Below are positions 32,816-41,977 of a stretch of 64,000 nt of DNA, piece after piece (positions within the stretch are counted from its first letter, which is position 1; each line of letters starts with the position of its first letter). The notes below the pieces were generated by a model that saw only the letters and a list, made by a program, of their open reading frames with translations, made no database searches and was not told where the DNA came from. Source of the stretch: Bifidobacteriaceae bacterium (GTDB lineage Bacteria; Actinomycetota; Actinomycetes; Actinomycetales; WQXJ01); contig JAISXH010000026.1 in NCBI GenBank assembly GCA_031270825.1, forward strand, positions 1-64,000. The letters run 5' to 3'. The position numbers and the translations under genes were made by a program.

Positions 32816-34426
32816 TCAGCGGCTAGCGAGCAAATCTTTGAGGAGCGCGATATGCCGGAGGATGGCTTCCTCCCCGCCGACCTGATCCTCCAATTCGGCC
32901 AGAATCTCCAATTCGGTCAGTTGTTCAGCCTGGCGGCGGGCCGCCCGGCCGACGGCCCCGGGCCGCTTGGCCATTTGCAGCAGCGAAACCAATTCGGCCG
33001 CCAAAGCGGCCTGACCGGCCTCCAGGTTGGCGTATTCGACGGAACGACGGATTTGCACCGCCACCGCCACCGGGTCGGACGGCGCCCCGGCGCCGCTGGC
33101 GGACCGGACAGTGGCAGTCGAAACAGACCGCACGGCCGAATCGGCCGAACCCGGCCCCCAGGCCGAGCAGCTAGCACCCGACTCGCCCGCCGGCTGCCAG
33201 GACTCAGCAACGATGGCCGCGACGTCGAAATCGTCCGGTCCTGAATCGGCTGGGTTCGCCACCCCTGCGGGCGGCCTTGACATATACCCGTCCGAGCGGG
33301 CTTGTTCGGCGGTGTAGCGGTAGACGGGCCGGCCGAAGTACTCGTAGACAGAGCGCGCCGCCGGCTGAGCCACTCCGACGATCCCAACCTGGTAGGCGTT
33401 GGGGAACCGCTCCAACACGCCCGTCCAAATGGCCGGATCGGCGGTTTGGCCGCCGTGGGCCAGGTTGACCACAACCAAGTCGATGTCGGCCGGATCGAGT
33501 TGGTCGAACTCGTCGCCGAGCGACCCGATGGTCAGATCGGCGGCTGTGGTCTGGGCGAGCCGTCGCACCGGACCCAACGTCTGGGCCGATGACTCCGCCA
33601 GCGGGCGGTCGTCAAGATACAACAGGCCGCAGGGCTGGCCCGGCCGGGCCTGGAGCTGATAGGACGCGAACTTGGCCATCAGAGCCGTCGCCACCACGGT
33701 GGTGCCCGAACCGGGGACCAACTGCAGCAGGACTCGGCGCTGATCGCGGCTCAACGCGCTCAACGCCCGGTTGGTGGCCACGATCTGGTAGTACCGAAGC
33801 TCGACTGGCCGGTCGGCATCGGACAAGACGGAGGTGTCGAAAGTCTGCGACACCATGTGCGCGCCAGCGCGCCGCAACCGGTGCAGGCGCAAGTACGAAC
33901 GCCAGGCCCGCAGCGGCGAGGCCAAGGTCTCGACTTGGCGGGTCTGGCCGGAGGCGATGAAATGCTCTACCAGTGCCTTGCCGTTGGTGGCGTACGCGAG
34001 CGGCACGTCCAATTTGGTGGCCTGGCGAATCGCCCGCGGCAGGCCGGTGGCGGGATTGTGCTGTGATCCGACGGTCGCGATAACCGCCGTCGGCGTGCCG
34101 GGGCGAGCGCTCAAGACGTAGGCGACAAGGTCCTCCCGCGAACCGTGATGCTGGCGGCGCAACACCGCTGGCGGCTTCTTCTCCGGCCGTAGCGGGTACT
34201 CCCGGCGAACCTGGTCTTTTTCCCAACCCGCTTGGTCTAGCAGCTGGATGACGCGGAAATGGCGCGAGCCGGCACGGGGGCGTGCGCGACCCGGCCAGCG
34301 CCAGCGGGAGGCCAGCGCTGAAACGCCTGAATCGGTTGAACGATCTGCCTTCGAACTCGCTGATGGGGCGCTCCGGCTCGTTCCGGTGGAGACCTTGGCT
34401 TGACTAATCTTCGTTGCGGCGGTCAT
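32816..34426 (-). CDS. HsdR-like protein with degenerate nuclease and ATPase motifs
   Basis: 536 residues, intact frame. Layout matches the N-terminal two thirds of type I restriction R subunits: QLLDQAGWEKDQVRREYPL, a PD-(D/E)XK-like region ending LAYATNGKALVEHF, a linker VELRYYQIVATNRAL, a helicase domain, and YEYFGRPVYRYTAEQARSDG. Every catalytic motif is altered. The expected EAK after the PTAVI strand is TVG, the P-loop GTGKT reads GSGTT (lysine lost), the DEAH/DECH box reads NLAH, and the TATP motif reads VGVAQP. It should bind neither ATP nor cleave. No HsdM or HsdS is nearby. A structural or regulatory role is inferred. Confidence 0.6.
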   Translation of the reverse strand: MTAATKISQAKVSTGTSRSAPSASSKADRSTDSGVSALASRWRWPGRARPRAGSRHFRVIQLLDQAGWEKDQVRREYPLRPEKKPPAVLRRQHHGSREDLVAYVLSARPGTPTAVIATVGSQHNPATGLPRAIRQATKLDVPLAYATNGKALVEHFIASGQTRQVETLASPLRAWRSYLRLHRLRRAGAHMVSQTFDTSVLSDADRPVELRYYQIVATNRALSALSRDQRRVLLQLVPGSGTTVVATALMAKFASYQLQARPGQPCGLLYLDDRPLAESSAQTLGPVRRLAQTTAADLTIGSLGDEFDQLDPADIDLVVVNLAHGGQTADPAIWTGVLERFPNAYQVGIVGVAQPAARSVYEYFGRPVYRYTAEQARSDGYMSRPPAGVANPADSGPDDFDVAAIVAESWQPAGESGASCSAWGPGSADSAVRSVSTATVRSASGAGAPSDPVAVAVQIRRSVEYANLEAGQAALAAELVSLLQMAKRPGAVGRAARRQAEQLTELEILAELEDQVGGEEAILRHIALLKDLLASR

Positions 34427-34443
34427 GTGCCCAATCTAGGTTT

Positions 34444-34474
34444 GCGTGGGGGATGTGACCCACGCCACTATAAT
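34444..34474. promoter_or_regulatory. Inverted repeat and TATAAT upstream of the HsdR-like gene
   Basis: GCGTGGG (34444-34450) and CCCACGC (34459-34465) form a seven-base inverted repeat with an eight-base centre, next to a TATAAT at 34469-34474 in the intergenic gap 34427-34527. This could be an operator or promoter; no -35 is convincing on either strand. Confidence 0.35.
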
Positions 34475-34527
34475 CGGGCCAGTATGTGGGACGCTAGCTC
34501 CTTCGGGCCAGACGTCCAGCGGTCAGC

Positions 34528-35607
34528 TCAGCGCTGAAGTTCGCCCCGGATAAAGGCCTCAACCATTTCGCGTCCTTCGCGGTCCTCGTGCTGCACCGGC
34601 GGGGACTTGAAGAAGTAGGTGGACGGGCTGGTGACGGCGCCGCCGATGCCGCGGTCTTTGGCTATCTTGGCGGCCCGAAGGGCGTCGATGATGATGCCGG
34701 CCGAGTTCGGCGAATCCCAAACCTCCAGTTTGTACTCCAGGTTCAGCGGCACCTCGCCGAAGGCCCGTCCCTCCAGACGCACAAAGGCCCATTTGCGGTC
34801 GTCCAGCCAGGCCACATAGTCCGAGGGGCCGATGTGGATGTCCCGTTCCGGAAGCTGGTGTGAGACGTTGGATGTGACCGCCTGGGTCTTGGAGATCTTC
34901 TTGGATTCGAGACGCTCACGCTCGAGCATGTTCTTGAAATCCATGTTGCCGCCCACGTTGAGCTGGTAGGTCCGGTCCATCACCACGCCACGGTCCTCGA
35001 ACAGCCGGGCCAGCACCCGGTGCGTGATGGTCGCTCCGACCTGCGACTTGATGTCGTCGCCGACAATCGGCACACCGGCGGCTTCGAACTTGGCCGCCCA
35101 GACCGGATCAGAGGCGATGAACACCGGCAGAGCGTTGACGAAGGCCACGCCGGCGTCGATGGCGCACTGGGCGTAGAACTTGTCGGCCTCCTCGCTGCCC
35201 ACCGGCAGGTAGCTGACCAACACGTCGACTCGTTTGTCTTTCAGTTCCTGAACCACGTCGACCGGGGCGGCACCGGATTCGTCAATGGTCTGCCGGTAGT
35301 ACTTGCCCAGGCCGTCGAAGGTCGGGCCGCGCTTGACTTCGACTCCCTTGAACGGGACATCGGCGATCTTGATGGTGTTGTTCTGGCTGGCGCCGATCGC
35401 TTCCGACAGGTCCAACCCGACTTTGGCGGCGTCGACGTCGAAAGCTGTGACGAACTCGATGTCGCGGATGTGGTACGGGCCGAATTGGACGTGCATCAGG
35501 CCGGGCACGGTCGAATCCGGATCAGCGTTCCTGTAGAACTCGACGCCCTGAACCAGCGATGCGGCACAGTTTCCGACGCCGGCGATAGCGACCCGGATGG
35601 GGCTCAT
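34528..35607 (-). CDS. ino1: Inositol-3-phosphate synthase
   Basis: 359 residues, the compact actinobacterial form. It converts glucose 6-phosphate to 1L-myo-inositol 1-phosphate with NAD, feeding phosphatidylinositol and mycothiol. The NAD loop [20 protein letters not shown], the [12 protein letters not shown] strand, the [16 protein letters not shown] segment and the core [15 protein letters not shown] and [12 protein letters not shown] are all present. A CTCC-ending ribosome-binding site (GGAG) precedes the ATG. The start overlaps the PadR gene stop, so enzyme and regulator are co-transcribed. Confidence 0.95.
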   Translation of the reverse strand: MSPIRVAIAGVGNCAASLVQGVEFYRNADPDSTVPGLMHVQFGPYHIRDIEFVTAFDVDAAKVGLDLSEAIGASQNNTIKIADVPFKGVEVKRGPTFDGLGKYYRQTIDESGAAPVDVVQELKDKRVDVLVSYLPVGSEEADKFYAQCAIDAGVAFVNALPVFIASDPVWAAKFEAAGVPIVGDDIKSQVGATITHRVLARLFEDRGVVMDRTYQLNVGGNMDFKNMLERERLESKKISKTQAVTSNVSHQLPERDIHIGPSDYVAWLDDRKWAFVRLEGRAFGEVPLNLEYKLEVWDSPNSAGIIIDALRAAKIAKDRGIGGAVTSPSTYFFKSPPVQHEDREGREMVEAFIRGELQR

Positions 35608-36251
35608 TGGTGCTCCTTGGTTGATGTTTGGTGACTGAAGGTGGTTGCGATGCCAACCGGGACGGCGGCATCGGGGGGTGACAGAAGCCGACTCTGGGCG
35701 CGACGTGAGCCGCGTTCCTGATCTATCAGCTCCTCGAGCCAGCGCACTTCACGCTCGATTTGCTCGAGGGTGTGGCGTTGGAGTTCGTTGGTGTATGAAT
35801 CGGTGGCACGGCCACGCTGGATGGCGGTGGTGACGCCGTCAAGGCGTTCGGCCATGCGAGCCCGGCGGCCCTCCAGAATCCGCAGTCTGGTGTCGACGTC
35901 GGTCTGCGCGAACAGGGCGAAGCGGACATCGAAGTTCTCATCTTCCCAGGAGGCGGGGCCCGCCTCGCCCAGCAGCGACTCCAAGTGGCCCGCGCCGGCC
36001 TCGGTCAATTGATAGACGATCCGCCCGCGCCGGGACGCGCCGACCGTGCCCGCGTCGGCGTCTTCGGCCGAGGACGTGATCAGGCCTTGGGCCGCCAGTC
36101 CTTTCAGGCACGGGTAGAGGCTGCCGTAGGAGAACGGCCGCAGCAGCCCCAGCATCTCGTTGAGGCGCTTGCGCAGTTGATAGCCGTGCATCGGCGCAGA
36201 GTGGAGCAGGCCGAGGATGGCAAGCTCCAAGACTTGCGACCGGTTCCGCAC
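35604..36251 (-). CDS. PadR-family transcriptional regulator
   Basis: 215 residues. The N-terminal winged helix is typical of PadR ([60 protein letters not shown]). The C-terminal helices ([20 protein letters not shown]) dimerise. It overlaps ino1 by four bases, as seen in relatives, and probably controls this operon. A long inverted repeat 70-100 bases upstream is a candidate operator. Confidence 0.85.
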   Translation of the reverse strand: MRNRSQVLELAILGLLHSAPMHGYQLRKRLNEMLGLLRPFSYGSLYPCLKGLAAQGLITSSAEDADAGTVGASRRGRIVYQLTEAGAGHLESLLGEAGPASWEDENFDVRFALFAQTDVDTRLRILEGRRARMAERLDGVTTAIQRGRATDSYTNELQRHTLEQIEREVRWLEELIDQERGSRRAQSRLLSPPDAAVPVGIATTFSHQTSTKEHQ

Positions 36252-36320
36252 GGGCTACTCCTTATTGATTACGACAATTGATTCCGATAGCGTGGGGCCA
36301 CCAAAGATGGTGCGATGCAT

Positions 36321-36353
36321 CGATTCGATACATCTACAGACTAGATCGAATCG
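36321..36353. promoter_or_regulatory. Candidate PadR operator
   Basis: CGATTCGAT (36321-36329) and ATCGAATCG (36345-36353) are exact inverted arms separated by 15 bases, in AT-richer DNA between the divergent padR and DUF5926 genes. Autoregulation by PadR is inferred. Confidence 0.6.
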
Positions 36354-36405
36354 ACCTCTTTGTCAAACCTATCGACCCGGCGATTTTGCGCGCCGTCTCC
36401 TCTAC

Positions 36406-36441
36406 GGCGCTGTCGCCGGCGCTGTCGCCGGCGCTGTCGCC
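36406..36441. repeat. Three exact 12-bp tandem repeats
   Basis: GGCGCTGTCGCC is repeated three times without change at 36406, 36418 and 36430. Each unit is close to palindromic. It lies 60 bases before the DUF5926 start. Confidence 0.8.
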
Positions 36442-36500
36442 GACAACCCTGGCGACCCGGCGGCATCGGCGGCGGTCTGGGCTTGGGTACGCTCGTAGCC

Positions 36501-37325
36501 ATGCCGAAGAACCCGACCACCTACGTCGCGCGGCCGCTGGCCGGTTTCCCGCTCGAAGCCGAACTGGCGGCGATGCGGGAAATCCTGCCCGCCGCCGTGG
36601 CCACCGCCCAGCTGACCGAAGCCGAGGGCGGCGGTCCGGTCCACTTTGTCACCCTGCTGCCGGGAATGGCGCGCGGGTACAAACGAGCCGACGGCGTGCC
36701 GGTGGTGGCGACCCAACCGTCGCATCCGTCCGATGACGTGGCCCGCGACCTCGGCAACGCCCTGGTCGCGGCGCTGGCAGCCGACCCGAAGAGCGCCGCC
36801 ACTCCGGCGCCTCTGGGCGAGCCGGGCCCGCGGCTGCAAGAACTGATCGACCAGGACGCGCCGGTCAGTTTTGAGCTGCGGGACTCGTTCGAGTACTGGA
36901 CCGAACTCGATCCCGAGGACAAGACTCTGGCCGACACGGCCGTCAGACTGGCCGAGGAGACCACCCCGACTGCGGCGGTGGGAGAGGTGGCGGGGGCGTA
37001 CTGGGCCCGAATCAACGGCCGCGAGTATCTGCGCTGGTCGCTGGGGATCGCCGAGGACGAATTGCTCGACGCCCTGGCCCGGTTGCAGGCGAAGCGACAG
37101 GCGGGGGTGGTTGAGGACTCGAAGTACGCCGGCGCCTTCCGCACCATGGGCGTGGTCATCCCGGTCTGGGAATTGCCGCGCGGCGCCAGCGCCGAAGAAC
37201 TGGCCGGTCCGCTGGCCGAATTCAAGGCCCGGCTGGACCAGGCGCTGGCCGAAGAGCGGCCGCTGGACGCCAACGAGCGTCGCTCCCGGGCCGGCCTGGT
37301 GGCTCGATTCTTGACTCTGCGCTGA
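36501..37325 (+). CDS. DUF5926 family protein
   Basis: 274 residues. Typical DUF5926 content: RPLAGFPLEAELAAMREILPAA, TLLPGMARGYKRADG, the FELRDSFEYWTELD segment, YLRWSLGIAEDELLDALARL and a C-terminal LARFLTLR-like helix. The usual acidic or SEC-C-type extension before this point is absent. ATG 36501 is chosen over an upstream frame that begins in the 12-bp repeats. Function is unknown; the gene is conserved at this place in actinobacterial chromosomes. Confidence 0.75.
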   Translation: MPKNPTTYVARPLAGFPLEAELAAMREILPAAVATAQLTEAEGGGPVHFVTLLPGMARGYKRADGVPVVATQPSHPSDDVARDLGNALVAALAADPKSAATPAPLGEPGPRLQELIDQDAPVSFELRDSFEYWTELDPEDKTLADTAVRLAEETTPTAAVGEVAGAYWARINGREYLRWSLGIAEDELLDALARLQAKRQAGVVEDSKYAGAFRTMGVVIPVWELPRGASAEELAGPLAEFKARLDQALAEERPLDANERRSRAGLVARFLTLR

Positions 37326-37467
37326 CGGGTTTTGCCCTCCGGAAGGCATCTCAGCGGGGCGAGCCGAAGCGCAGATCGCTAGAATGGAAGCTTCAGGCGG
37401 ACGCTACTAAACCTTTAGGCGCCGCGGGATAACATTTGGTGATGAGGTTGCCCTCAACAGTTCTAGA

Positions 37468-38295
37468 GTGGAGTGGGTGAGCGGACAATTGTCCCCCCTT
37501 GAACCAGTTGCAGCCGCGCAGCGGGTAGCGGTTGTCATCCCCGCAAAGAATGAATCCGGCCGAATCGCCGCGACCGTAGCCAGCGCGAAAACCATACCGC
37601 GCGTGGATCTGGTCCTGGTGGTCGACGACGGCTCGCAGGACCAAACCCGCCGCCGGGCTCAAGAGGCCGGCGCGGTGGTGGTCCGCCATTCGCACAACCG
37701 CGGCAAAGCCGCCGCCATGGAAACCGGCGCGGCCATTGTGGCAATGCGGGATGTCGAAGGCGACCCGGCTCGGCTGCTCCTGTTCCTGGACGCCGACCTG
37801 GGGGAGACCGCCGGCAACGCCGCGCCCTTGATCCGGCCGGTGGCCGATGCCGAGGTCGATTTCACAGTGGCGGTCCTCCCGCCGCAGATCGGGGCAGCCG
37901 GGTTCGGGGCGGTGGTGCGACTGGCGCGCAAAGGGATAGTCAAAGCGACCGGATTCACCGCCCGGGCCCCGCTCAGCGGCCAGCGCTGCCTGACCCGCGA
38001 AGCTTACGAAGAGGCGACCCCGCTGGCGCACGGTTGGGGCGTCGAAGCCGCCATGACGATCGACCTGCTGCGCAAGGGCTTCGCCATCCAGGAAGTCGAA
38101 TGCGATTTGCGGCACCGCCCATCCGGCAGAACCGTCCGCGGTCTGGGCCACCGCGCCGCCCAGTACCGCGACGTGATGCTCGCTCTGACAGCTCGCGGCA
38201 TCAAGATCGCGTTCTGGTCGGCCGGCCACCGCCTCAAGCGTGTCGCCCGCCGCAACCGCCCCCCGACACGCCCGCCCGGACACGCCGACACCTGA
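37468..38295 (+). CDS. Family 2 glycosyltransferase
   Basis: 275 residues. The GT-A fold opens VAVVIPAKNESGRIAATVAS, with the nucleotide-sugar VVDDGSQDQT motif, NRGKAAAMETG and the metal-binding LLLFLDADLGE (DxD). The acceptor region GFTARAPLSGQRCLTREAY and EVECDLRHRPSGRTVRG resemble actinobacterial glucosyl-3-phosphoglycerate-like transferases. The start is a GTG at 37468 or another at 37477. The stop lies inside a 14-bp tandem repeat. Confidence 0.8.
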   Translation: MEWVSGQLSPLEPVAAAQRVAVVIPAKNESGRIAATVASAKTIPRVDLVLVVDDGSQDQTRRRAQEAGAVVVRHSHNRGKAAAMETGAAIVAMRDVEGDPARLLLFLDADLGETAGNAAPLIRPVADAEVDFTVAVLPPQIGAAGFGAVVRLARKGIVKATGFTARAPLSGQRCLTREAYEEATPLAHGWGVEAAMTIDLLRKGFAIQEVECDLRHRPSGRTVRGLGHRAAQYRDVMLALTARGIKIAFWSAGHRLKRVARRNRPPTRPPGHADT

Positions 38296-38342
38296 CACCC
38301 GACGTCTGACACCCGACGTCTGACACCCGACACCTGACACCC
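38293..38342 (+). repeat. 14-bp tandem repeat starting at the glycosyltransferase stop codon
   Basis: TGACACCCGACGTC-type units start at 38293, 38307, 38321 and 38335. The first TGA is the gene's own stop. Related GTGTCAGACGTCC text recurs near 38390. The gap to 38461 holds no gene. Confidence 0.8.
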
Positions 38343-38461
38343 GGCAGCCGACCCGGATTCCCCCGGACGCCTCCGGCGATCAGCCTCCGGTGTCAGACGT
38401 CCGGCATCCAGCGTCCGCCAGCGATCAGGCACCGGCCAACAGATCTCGATCCGCCACCGGA

Positions 38462-40903
38462 TCAAGACGGCGCCGTAGGTCGTGGCCGCTTGCCGCGAGC
38501 TGGCGCCAACCCGGCGCTGAGGAGAGGGCCGGCCACCGCCAGGCCGGTGACCGCGACAACCAGCCCTGAATCGTTCACCAGCGAGCCCAACGCCCAGGCC
38601 GTCGCCAGTCCGGCCACCAATGGCCGCAACACTGGCGCGGCGGTCCAAGTCTTAGTTTTCAGAGCGGCGAAGGCGCCGCGTTTGCTCAGGTAGAAGCAGA
38701 TCAGCAACGCAACTGCGAGCCCCACCGCCGGGCCAACGGACAGGCGCAGCCAGAGCCAGCCTTTCCGGGCCAAGACCTCGCCCAGACCGCCGCTCGCCAC
38801 CGTCTGGACGAACCCCCCTAAATGGGTCCAGCGACCGGGGCCGCGCAGGTAGTCGAGCCAGGCCGCCGCGCCCGCCGCCGCCACGCCCGCCAGGATGACC
38901 ACCAGCGCCCGCTTCCAGTTCACCCGCAGGTCGGCGGCGGTAGCGGCCATCACGGCGAACCCACCGACGATGCCGACCGCCCCGCCCAGGTCGGCCCCCC
39001 AGTGGGGGTTCGCGTCCACAACCAGGACCGCCAATCCGACCAAGGCGATCGGCGCCGCGGCCGCCAATCGCCTGCCCTTGGCCCAGGACGGCGCCGCCAG
39101 GATGGCCGCGCCCAGAATGGCGCCGGTCACCAGGATCGCGAAAACCGAATTCGTGTACCCGTACAAGCGCGCGGTCAGGAGCGTCGGGTAGCCCAGGGGC
39201 GCGTCGCGGGTGAAGACCCGCCCAATGAACGGATCGGCCAGCACCACAGCCGCTGAGATCAAGCCAATGACGCCGGGGGCGATCAGCGGCGAATCCGCTC
39301 GGCGACCGCGCCAGAACCGCTGCACAACCTCCGCGATCCCCGCCGCCAGGAGCGCCAACCCCGCCGAAACCAGGATCCAGGCCGCCAGCGGAGCCCCGAA
39401 CCGCCACCAAGGCACGGCGTTGGCGGCCAGGCAGGCCGCCGGGAACGCGCCCGCCGCCAGAGCCAGGAGTCTGACCAACCGCGACCACTGGCCGGCGCCA
39501 GACCGGCCGCGTCCGCCTGTCACCGATCGGCGAGCGGCCAGGATCAGAGGGCCGAAGATGCCAATGGCGGCGATCACCATCACCGCCGTCCAACCGGACG
39601 GACCCCATTGGCGTGCCGCCACGGCATGGCGGTTCAGATCGGCCAGGCGCGCCTGGGCCGCGGCCGCGTCGCGCAGCGTCCCGCCCGCTCGCCACGGGGA
39701 AACCGGTCCGATCGGCGCCGGCACCAGTTCTTCTTCCAGCACCTCAGTCAGGTCCGTGACCAAAGCCAACCCGGGCGTCTTGGTGGCGTTCGACTCGATC
39801 AGCCACGGCTGATCGCCGCCCATCGCGCCGGCGGAGTCAGGGCGCCGGTCCAGCACCACGCCCATGGTCGGATTGCCCCAGTCGGCCAGCGACGCGATCA
39901 TCACCCGGTCGGTTCGAGCGGACCCGGCCGCCGCCTCCAGCGCCTCCAGGACCACGCCGATCCGGGCGTCCAGTTCTTCCGGCCCGATCGCCGACGTGCG
40001 TGTGCCCACGTCCACCACCAGCAGTTCGGAGCCGGCGGCGACCGCTTGCTCAACCGCCTGGCGCAGACCTGAGGCCGAATCGGGAGCGGGCTGGTATTCG
40101 GCGCCGACCACTCCAGCGGCGTCCGCCAAGGCCAATGCCGCCCCCGGGCCAATGGCACTGGCGGTCAGCTCCATCTTGGACAACCAGGCGGCCAGGGCGC
40201 CGATCTGGTCGGCTGTGCCAGCCTCAACCGCCGGCGCGGTCAACTCGCGCCAACCCGGAATCTGGCCGTCAACTGGTTCGACTAAGGCTCGACAGCTCGG
40301 GGCGTCCACGCCCTTCAGGTCGCTGAGCACCCCCGGCGCCACCTCGCCGATCCTGACCCCGGCGCCCACCGCCAGCCAGCCTTCAACTGGACAGGAGCCG
40401 ACCCTGACGGACCGGTTCAGCAGACCGGCGGCGCCGGCGCCGGCCTCGAGAGAATCCCAGATCGCGGCAGTGGCGGCCGCCGATACGTCTGCCCAGCCCA
40501 GACCGGTGGTCCCGATCAGCACGACCAATTCGGACCGGTCCTGGGCGGCCTCGCCACCGGCCCGCCCCGCCTCCGGCGCCGCAGTCCCGGCCCCGGCCCC
40601 GGCCCGGGCCCCGGTCCCGGCCGACGCCACCGGGACAACGCCCCCCGGCGCCCAATCGGCGGCGACCGCCGCCGGCGCCATCGCCAGGCCCAGCGCCCCC
40701 GTCAAAGCCAAGCCGAGCGTCAAGGCGAGCGTGGTCACCAAGCCGCGCCGACGGCATCGTGCGCTGGGCCGGGCAACGGCGGCAACTGCCCGGCCGAACC
40801 GGGGCGCCTGACGAAGTCCAGGAATTCCGGCGGCGGCGACCCGGGCCCGAACGGGGTCCGTCCTCCCGGTTGGGCCGCAGCCGACGACTGTCACCCTCCT
40901 CAC
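38462..40903 (-). CDS. Large actinobacterial membrane protein of unknown function
   Basis: 813 residues. After an arginine-rich start comes a signal-anchor-like segment (LVTTLALTLGLALTGALGLAMA; a GTG at 40738 is a possible truer start). About 330 extracytoplasmic residues follow, with an alkaline-phosphatase or sulfatase-like flavour (ELVVLIGTTGLGWADV), and then roughly 10-12 transmembrane helices to the end. The same arrangement is seen beside pheA in relatives. Function unknown. It is divergent from pheA with 47 bases between starts. Confidence 0.65.
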   Translation of the reverse strand: MRRVTVVGCGPTGRTDPVRARVAAAGIPGLRQAPRFGRAVAAVARPSARCRRRGLVTTLALTLGLALTGALGLAMAPAAVAADWAPGGVVPVASAGTGARAGAGAGTAAPEAGRAGGEAAQDRSELVVLIGTTGLGWADVSAAATAAIWDSLEAGAGAAGLLNRSVRVGSCPVEGWLAVGAGVRIGEVAPGVLSDLKGVDAPSCRALVEPVDGQIPGWRELTAPAVEAGTADQIGALAAWLSKMELTASAIGPGAALALADAAGVVGAEYQPAPDSASGLRQAVEQAVAAGSELLVVDVGTRTSAIGPEELDARIGVVLEALEAAAGSARTDRVMIASLADWGNPTMGVVLDRRPDSAGAMGGDQPWLIESNATKTPGLALVTDLTEVLEEELVPAPIGPVSPWRAGGTLRDAAAAQARLADLNRHAVAARQWGPSGWTAVMVIAAIGIFGPLILAARRSVTGGRGRSGAGQWSRLVRLLALAAGAFPAACLAANAVPWWRFGAPLAAWILVSAGLALLAAGIAEVVQRFWRGRRADSPLIAPGVIGLISAAVVLADPFIGRVFTRDAPLGYPTLLTARLYGYTNSVFAILVTGAILGAAILAAPSWAKGRRLAAAAPIALVGLAVLVVDANPHWGADLGGAVGIVGGFAVMAATAADLRVNWKRALVVILAGVAAAGAAAWLDYLRGPGRWTHLGGFVQTVASGGLGEVLARKGWLWLRLSVGPAVGLAVALLICFYLSKRGAFAALKTKTWTAAPVLRPLVAGLATAWALGSLVNDSGLVVAVTGLAVAGPLLSAGLAPARGKRPRPTAPS

Positions 40904-40950
40904 CCTAACGACTATGCTGCCTGCGACGATCCAACACTTGGGAGCCCCTC

Positions 40951-41922
40951 ATGACTGTGCCAGATTCCGCGCCGCGATACGCCTACCTAGGGCCCGCCGG
41001 AACGTTTACCGAGGAGGCCCTGCACCGGGTGGCGAGCGCCGAATCGGCCCACCTGCTGCCGCAGATCGACGTCATCAGCGCGATCGACCGGGTGCGCGAA
41101 GGCGCTGCCGACTATGCGGTCGTGGCGATCGAGAACTCGGTCGAAGGCGGCGTCACAGCGGTGCTGGACGCGCTGGCCGAAGGCGAACCATTGGTGATCA
41201 CCAAAGAAATCCTGGTGCCGGTTTCATTCACCCTGGCGGCTCTCCCTGGAACACGGCTTGACCAGGTCAAACGGGTCGCCGCGCACCCGCACGCCTGGGC
41301 GCAGTGCCGCCAATGGGTACACCGACGCCTGCCCGGCGCCACTCATGTGGGGGCGTCATCGAACACCTCGGCGGCGGCGTTGATGGCTCGCGTGTCCCAA
41401 GGGACCACGCCGCGCGACCTGCTCGACTTCGACGCCGGCCTGGTGCCACCCGCCGCCGTGGAGCATTATGACCTGACGGTGCTGGCCAGCGGGGTGGCGG
41501 ACAACCCCAGCGCGGTGACGCGGTTCGTCTTGGTGCAGCCGCCCGGCCCGGTCCCGGCGCCAACCGGCGCCGACAAGACCACCTTGACGGTCGCGCTGCC
41601 GGATGAGCGCGCCGGCGCGCTGATGGAACTGCTGGAACAGTTCTCGACCCGGGGGATCAACTTGACCCGGATCGAGTCGCGGCCCTCAGGGGACGCCCTG
41701 GGCCGTTACTTGTTCTCCATCGACGCCGAAGCCCACGTCGCCGAACCGCGCATGGCGGAGGCCCTGGTCGGCCTGCACCGGGTCTCTCCCCACGTCCGCT
41801 ATTTGGGTTCCTATCCCAAGGCTGATTTCGTGCCGACTCGGCTGCGGCCGGGAACCGCCGCCGAGGACTATGCCAGCGCCCGGGAGTGGGTCCAGGCCGT
41901 GCAAGCGGGCCAATCGGTTTGA
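40951..41922 (+). CDS. pheA: Prephenate dehydratase
   Basis: 323 residues. Makes phenylpyruvate from prephenate in phenylalanine synthesis. The catalytic domain runs YLGPAGTFTEEALHRVA, through VVAIENSVEGGVTAVLDAL and a C-terminal NPSAVTRFVLV. An ACT regulatory domain follows (GALMELLEQFSTRGINLTRIESRPS) with the phenylalanine-binding ESRP, so feedback inhibition is expected. The C-terminal extension beyond the ACT domain (about 40 residues) is common in actinobacteria. Confidence 0.93.
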   Translation: MTVPDSAPRYAYLGPAGTFTEEALHRVASAESAHLLPQIDVISAIDRVREGAADYAVVAIENSVEGGVTAVLDALAEGEPLVITKEILVPVSFTLAALPGTRLDQVKRVAAHPHAWAQCRQWVHRRLPGATHVGASSNTSAAALMARVSQGTTPRDLLDFDAGLVPPAAVEHYDLTVLASGVADNPSAVTRFVLVQPPGPVPAPTGADKTTLTVALPDERAGALMELLEQFSTRGINLTRIESRPSGDALGRYLFSIDAEAHVAEPRMAEALVGLHRVSPHVRYLGSYPKADFVPTRLRPGTAAEDYASAREWVQAVQAGQSV

Positions 41923-41977
41923 CCCGCGCCCGGCGCGGCTCGGCCGCATAGTCCCGGCCGGGGCCAAAGGACAACCG

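Noticed and set aside
32816..34426. Functional type I restriction system
   Set aside because: No HsdM or HsdS nearby and all catalytic motifs are changed.
38462..40903. Long plus-strand open frames over the membrane protein
   Set aside because: High GC keeps shadow frames open; the minus-strand protein has a signal anchor and transmembrane helices.
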